A stretch of 64,000 nt of DNA from Sialis fuliginosa (Eukaryota; Arthropoda; Insecta; Megaloptera; Sialidae), in the NCBI GenBank assembly GCA_961205875.1, contig OY540811.1, positions 22,437,248-22,501,247 of the forward strand, written 5' to 3'. Of the stretch, positions 62,061 to 64,000 are shown piece by piece. The notes beneath the pieces are model-generated. The model was given only the letters and a program-made list of their open reading frames with translations. It was not told where the DNA came from and did no database searches. Each line of letters begins with the position of its first letter. Position 1 is the stretch's first letter. A program made the translations under genes and the position numbers.

Positions 62061-64000
62061 ATTTTGAAATCGGAGAACATTTTTTTGTCTCATTTTAAAA
62101 CGATCACAAAGCTTCTCGTATCTTCGATATTACCAGGAAGCAAAAAATTATAAGTACCTAAGTACTTTTTAAATAATTTTTAGCATTGATTGACAATACA
62201 TTTTGTAAACTATACTTAACTAATTCTATCCAAAACTTAACTAGGATTACTTGAAAGGAATGGAAATTGCCTTTGAGCTAGAAACGTTCACGAGGCTCAA
62301 GATTTATGGGGAAATCATTCTGAATCAAATCTAGACTCTGAAATAAAATGTTGTTCATATTATTGAATAAAGATTACCAGAAGGTAACGTCTTTCTGTTT
62401 GATGACAATATTCATTGGTATTATAATTTGATTGGAAAATCCATATTGGCTGCTGCAGATTTATCTTACATATAAAATCATATAACAAATAATATACATT
62501 TGAATTATTTAAAGTCGGAAGAGATGTGCGGGCGGAAGAATATCTTGTATGGATTAGTATGTATTTAATTTAAAATAAATCTTCAAATTGTGTTCTTATA
62601 ATAATAAATATAAAACATATATTAATAATTTACTTTCTACATATGAATAAAAAGCAATTGAAAATGTTTATGGTTTATAAATACAACATATATTTTTTGC
62701 TTTAATTCTGAAATAGCCATAAAATTAATCGAAATCAAATTCATTATCATTATACTGAATATATACTAACGAGTATGATATCCATGAATTACAATAATAA
62801 ACTCGTTCATAAAGCCCTTGTGATATTCACTCATTTAACATAATAAATTAGATTAAATGATCACGACAAAGTAACAAAATTATAAATCGCCCGAGCAGAA
62901 TATAATATATTAATATCGGCTGAGAAAAATAAAACAGCACAAACGTATAGTGCAGAAGATGATAAAATATACTCCCAGAGGGAGGCCCGTTATTAACTAA
63001 CACCATATCTCACGAGGGTTTAGCAGCCGTGGTCAGCGAGCGAAACTAAACGAGCAAGTGAGACGGATAAATGAATTTTCCATTAATTTCAATAACCCCA
63101 TAAAGTAAGAAATATTACAACAACTTAGACGTCCTCCTAACAAATGTTTATGTAGCTACTGCATTCTGGATGCAACTCGACATATTAGATAATATTAAAT
63201 CACAAATATTCATTGCAGTTTGTACTCATTTCCTGAATTAATGAATTCCTGAATTTAATATACATACGGTTATTACTATACGATAATATTCTCGGTTAGT
63301 GTGAAAATTGTTTTAAATAAAATAAGTATGATGTGTGTTTATTATATTATAAATAAAATTTTGTTTAAAATCAAATACAAAATTCTAAAAAAGATGAACG
63401 AAAGAACAGTATAAAAGCAAAAAAACCATTTGTTATTATTATTGTATGCTAAGCTTTTAATGAAAAGAACGAAATACTAGGTTTTCACATGGGAATTTTT
63501 TATGCTGAAACACTTTCAGATTGTTTTAAGAGAATGTGATAGACTGTAATTTTAACTTGCAAATTATATGTCCATCCTTTTCTACATACAACCATGTTAA
63601 CAAAACAACAGAGTAGCGTTTTAAAAAGTATATACATATATATCTGTCTGCTTTTACTGAGAACATATAACTTTTGCAGTTTGTCTGTTCTTTAAAGAAA
63701 AGAGTATGTATATTACATATGAAATTATATTATTCTCTTTGTTTTAAAGAGATTTCTTCTGAAGATGTTCCGAGGTGAATGGAGATAACAGATGATACTA
63801 TTATATAAATGGATATAGATGTATCTTTCTTGCGGAAAGCACCGAAAGTACTCTTTAAACATTTCCGAGTGTTTTTACAAATATAAAAATGATATACTCA
63901 TTAAAAAATCAATTATAATATCAATTATAATATATAATATATGAATAATGAATATACATAAGTAATTTTCTAAATGAGATATATACGTATTACCAAGGGA
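62061..64000. other. AT-rich DNA to window end
   Basis: A slightly GC-richer patch at 62975-63070 has no open frame of note. Lar Ig1 and signal peptide exons were not found. Confidence 0.4.

Noticed and set aside
1-64000. CRISPR arrays, phage, bacterial defence systems or viral genes
   Set aside because: No regularly spaced repeats, no bacterial gene layout and no recognisable viral proteins; the window is eukaryotic.

Overview
The window is AT-rich animal nuclear DNA, very probably from an insect. It has multi-exon genes with GT-AG introns, no bacterial operon layout, and many short inverted-repeat elements. The frequent short 'taggtacctata'-like strings and the 56-135 bp introns would fit a hemipteran such as an aphid, but that is a weak inference and I do not name a species.

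The only securely identified gene is on the minus strand: the receptor protein tyrosine phosphatase Lar (the LAR / type IIa RPTP of insects). Sixteen coding exons between 35187 and 16422 join in frame with canonical splice sites. They encode about 1,912 residues: Ig2, Ig3, nine fibronectin type III (FN3) repeats, a membrane-proximal segment, one transmembrane helix and two tandem phosphatase domains (D1 and D2), ending in ...FDHYSN-stop. The signal peptide and Ig1 were not found and probably lie beyond base 64000, so bases 35188-64000 would be 5' intron. Two symmetric phase-1 microexon candidates (27 nt at 29156-29182 and 9 nt at 21754-21762) lie inside Lar introns at FN-FN linkers. The introns beside Ig2 sit at the positions where vertebrate type IIa RPTPs carry the meA and meB mini-exons.

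Region by region: 1-13.5 kb is gene-poor and carries several non-autonomous elements (an imperfect-palindrome MITE, a piggyBac-type MITE flanked by TTAA, and two inverted copies of a SINE-like repeat), plus one weak minus-strand coding-exon candidate near 10.98 kb. A hAT-like element (13.53-13.99 kb) is followed by AT-rich sequence that probably holds the Lar 3' UTR. 16.4-35.2 kb is Lar; its larger introns hold a mariner-type MITE, an element dense in GTTTC/GAAAC motifs, and a 710-bp inverted-repeat element. 35-64 kb holds two copies of a roughly 0.5-kb MITE family in opposite orientation, several other inverted-repeat elements, a broken Penelope-like retroelement (GIY-YIG endonuclease remnant in three frames, flanked by 120-bp inverted repeats with decayed hammerhead-ribozyme-like cores), a GC-rich 142-bp-arm hairpin at 59.1-59.6 kb, and a duplicated 320-346 bp repeat. 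Two small coding-like GC islands on the minus strand (near 45.8 and 49.0 kb) are unexplained.

No bacterial, CRISPR or viral system is visible. The most interesting items are the Lar microexons, the Penelope/hammerhead relic, the long GC-rich hairpin and the 46-codon ORF at 49.0 kb.
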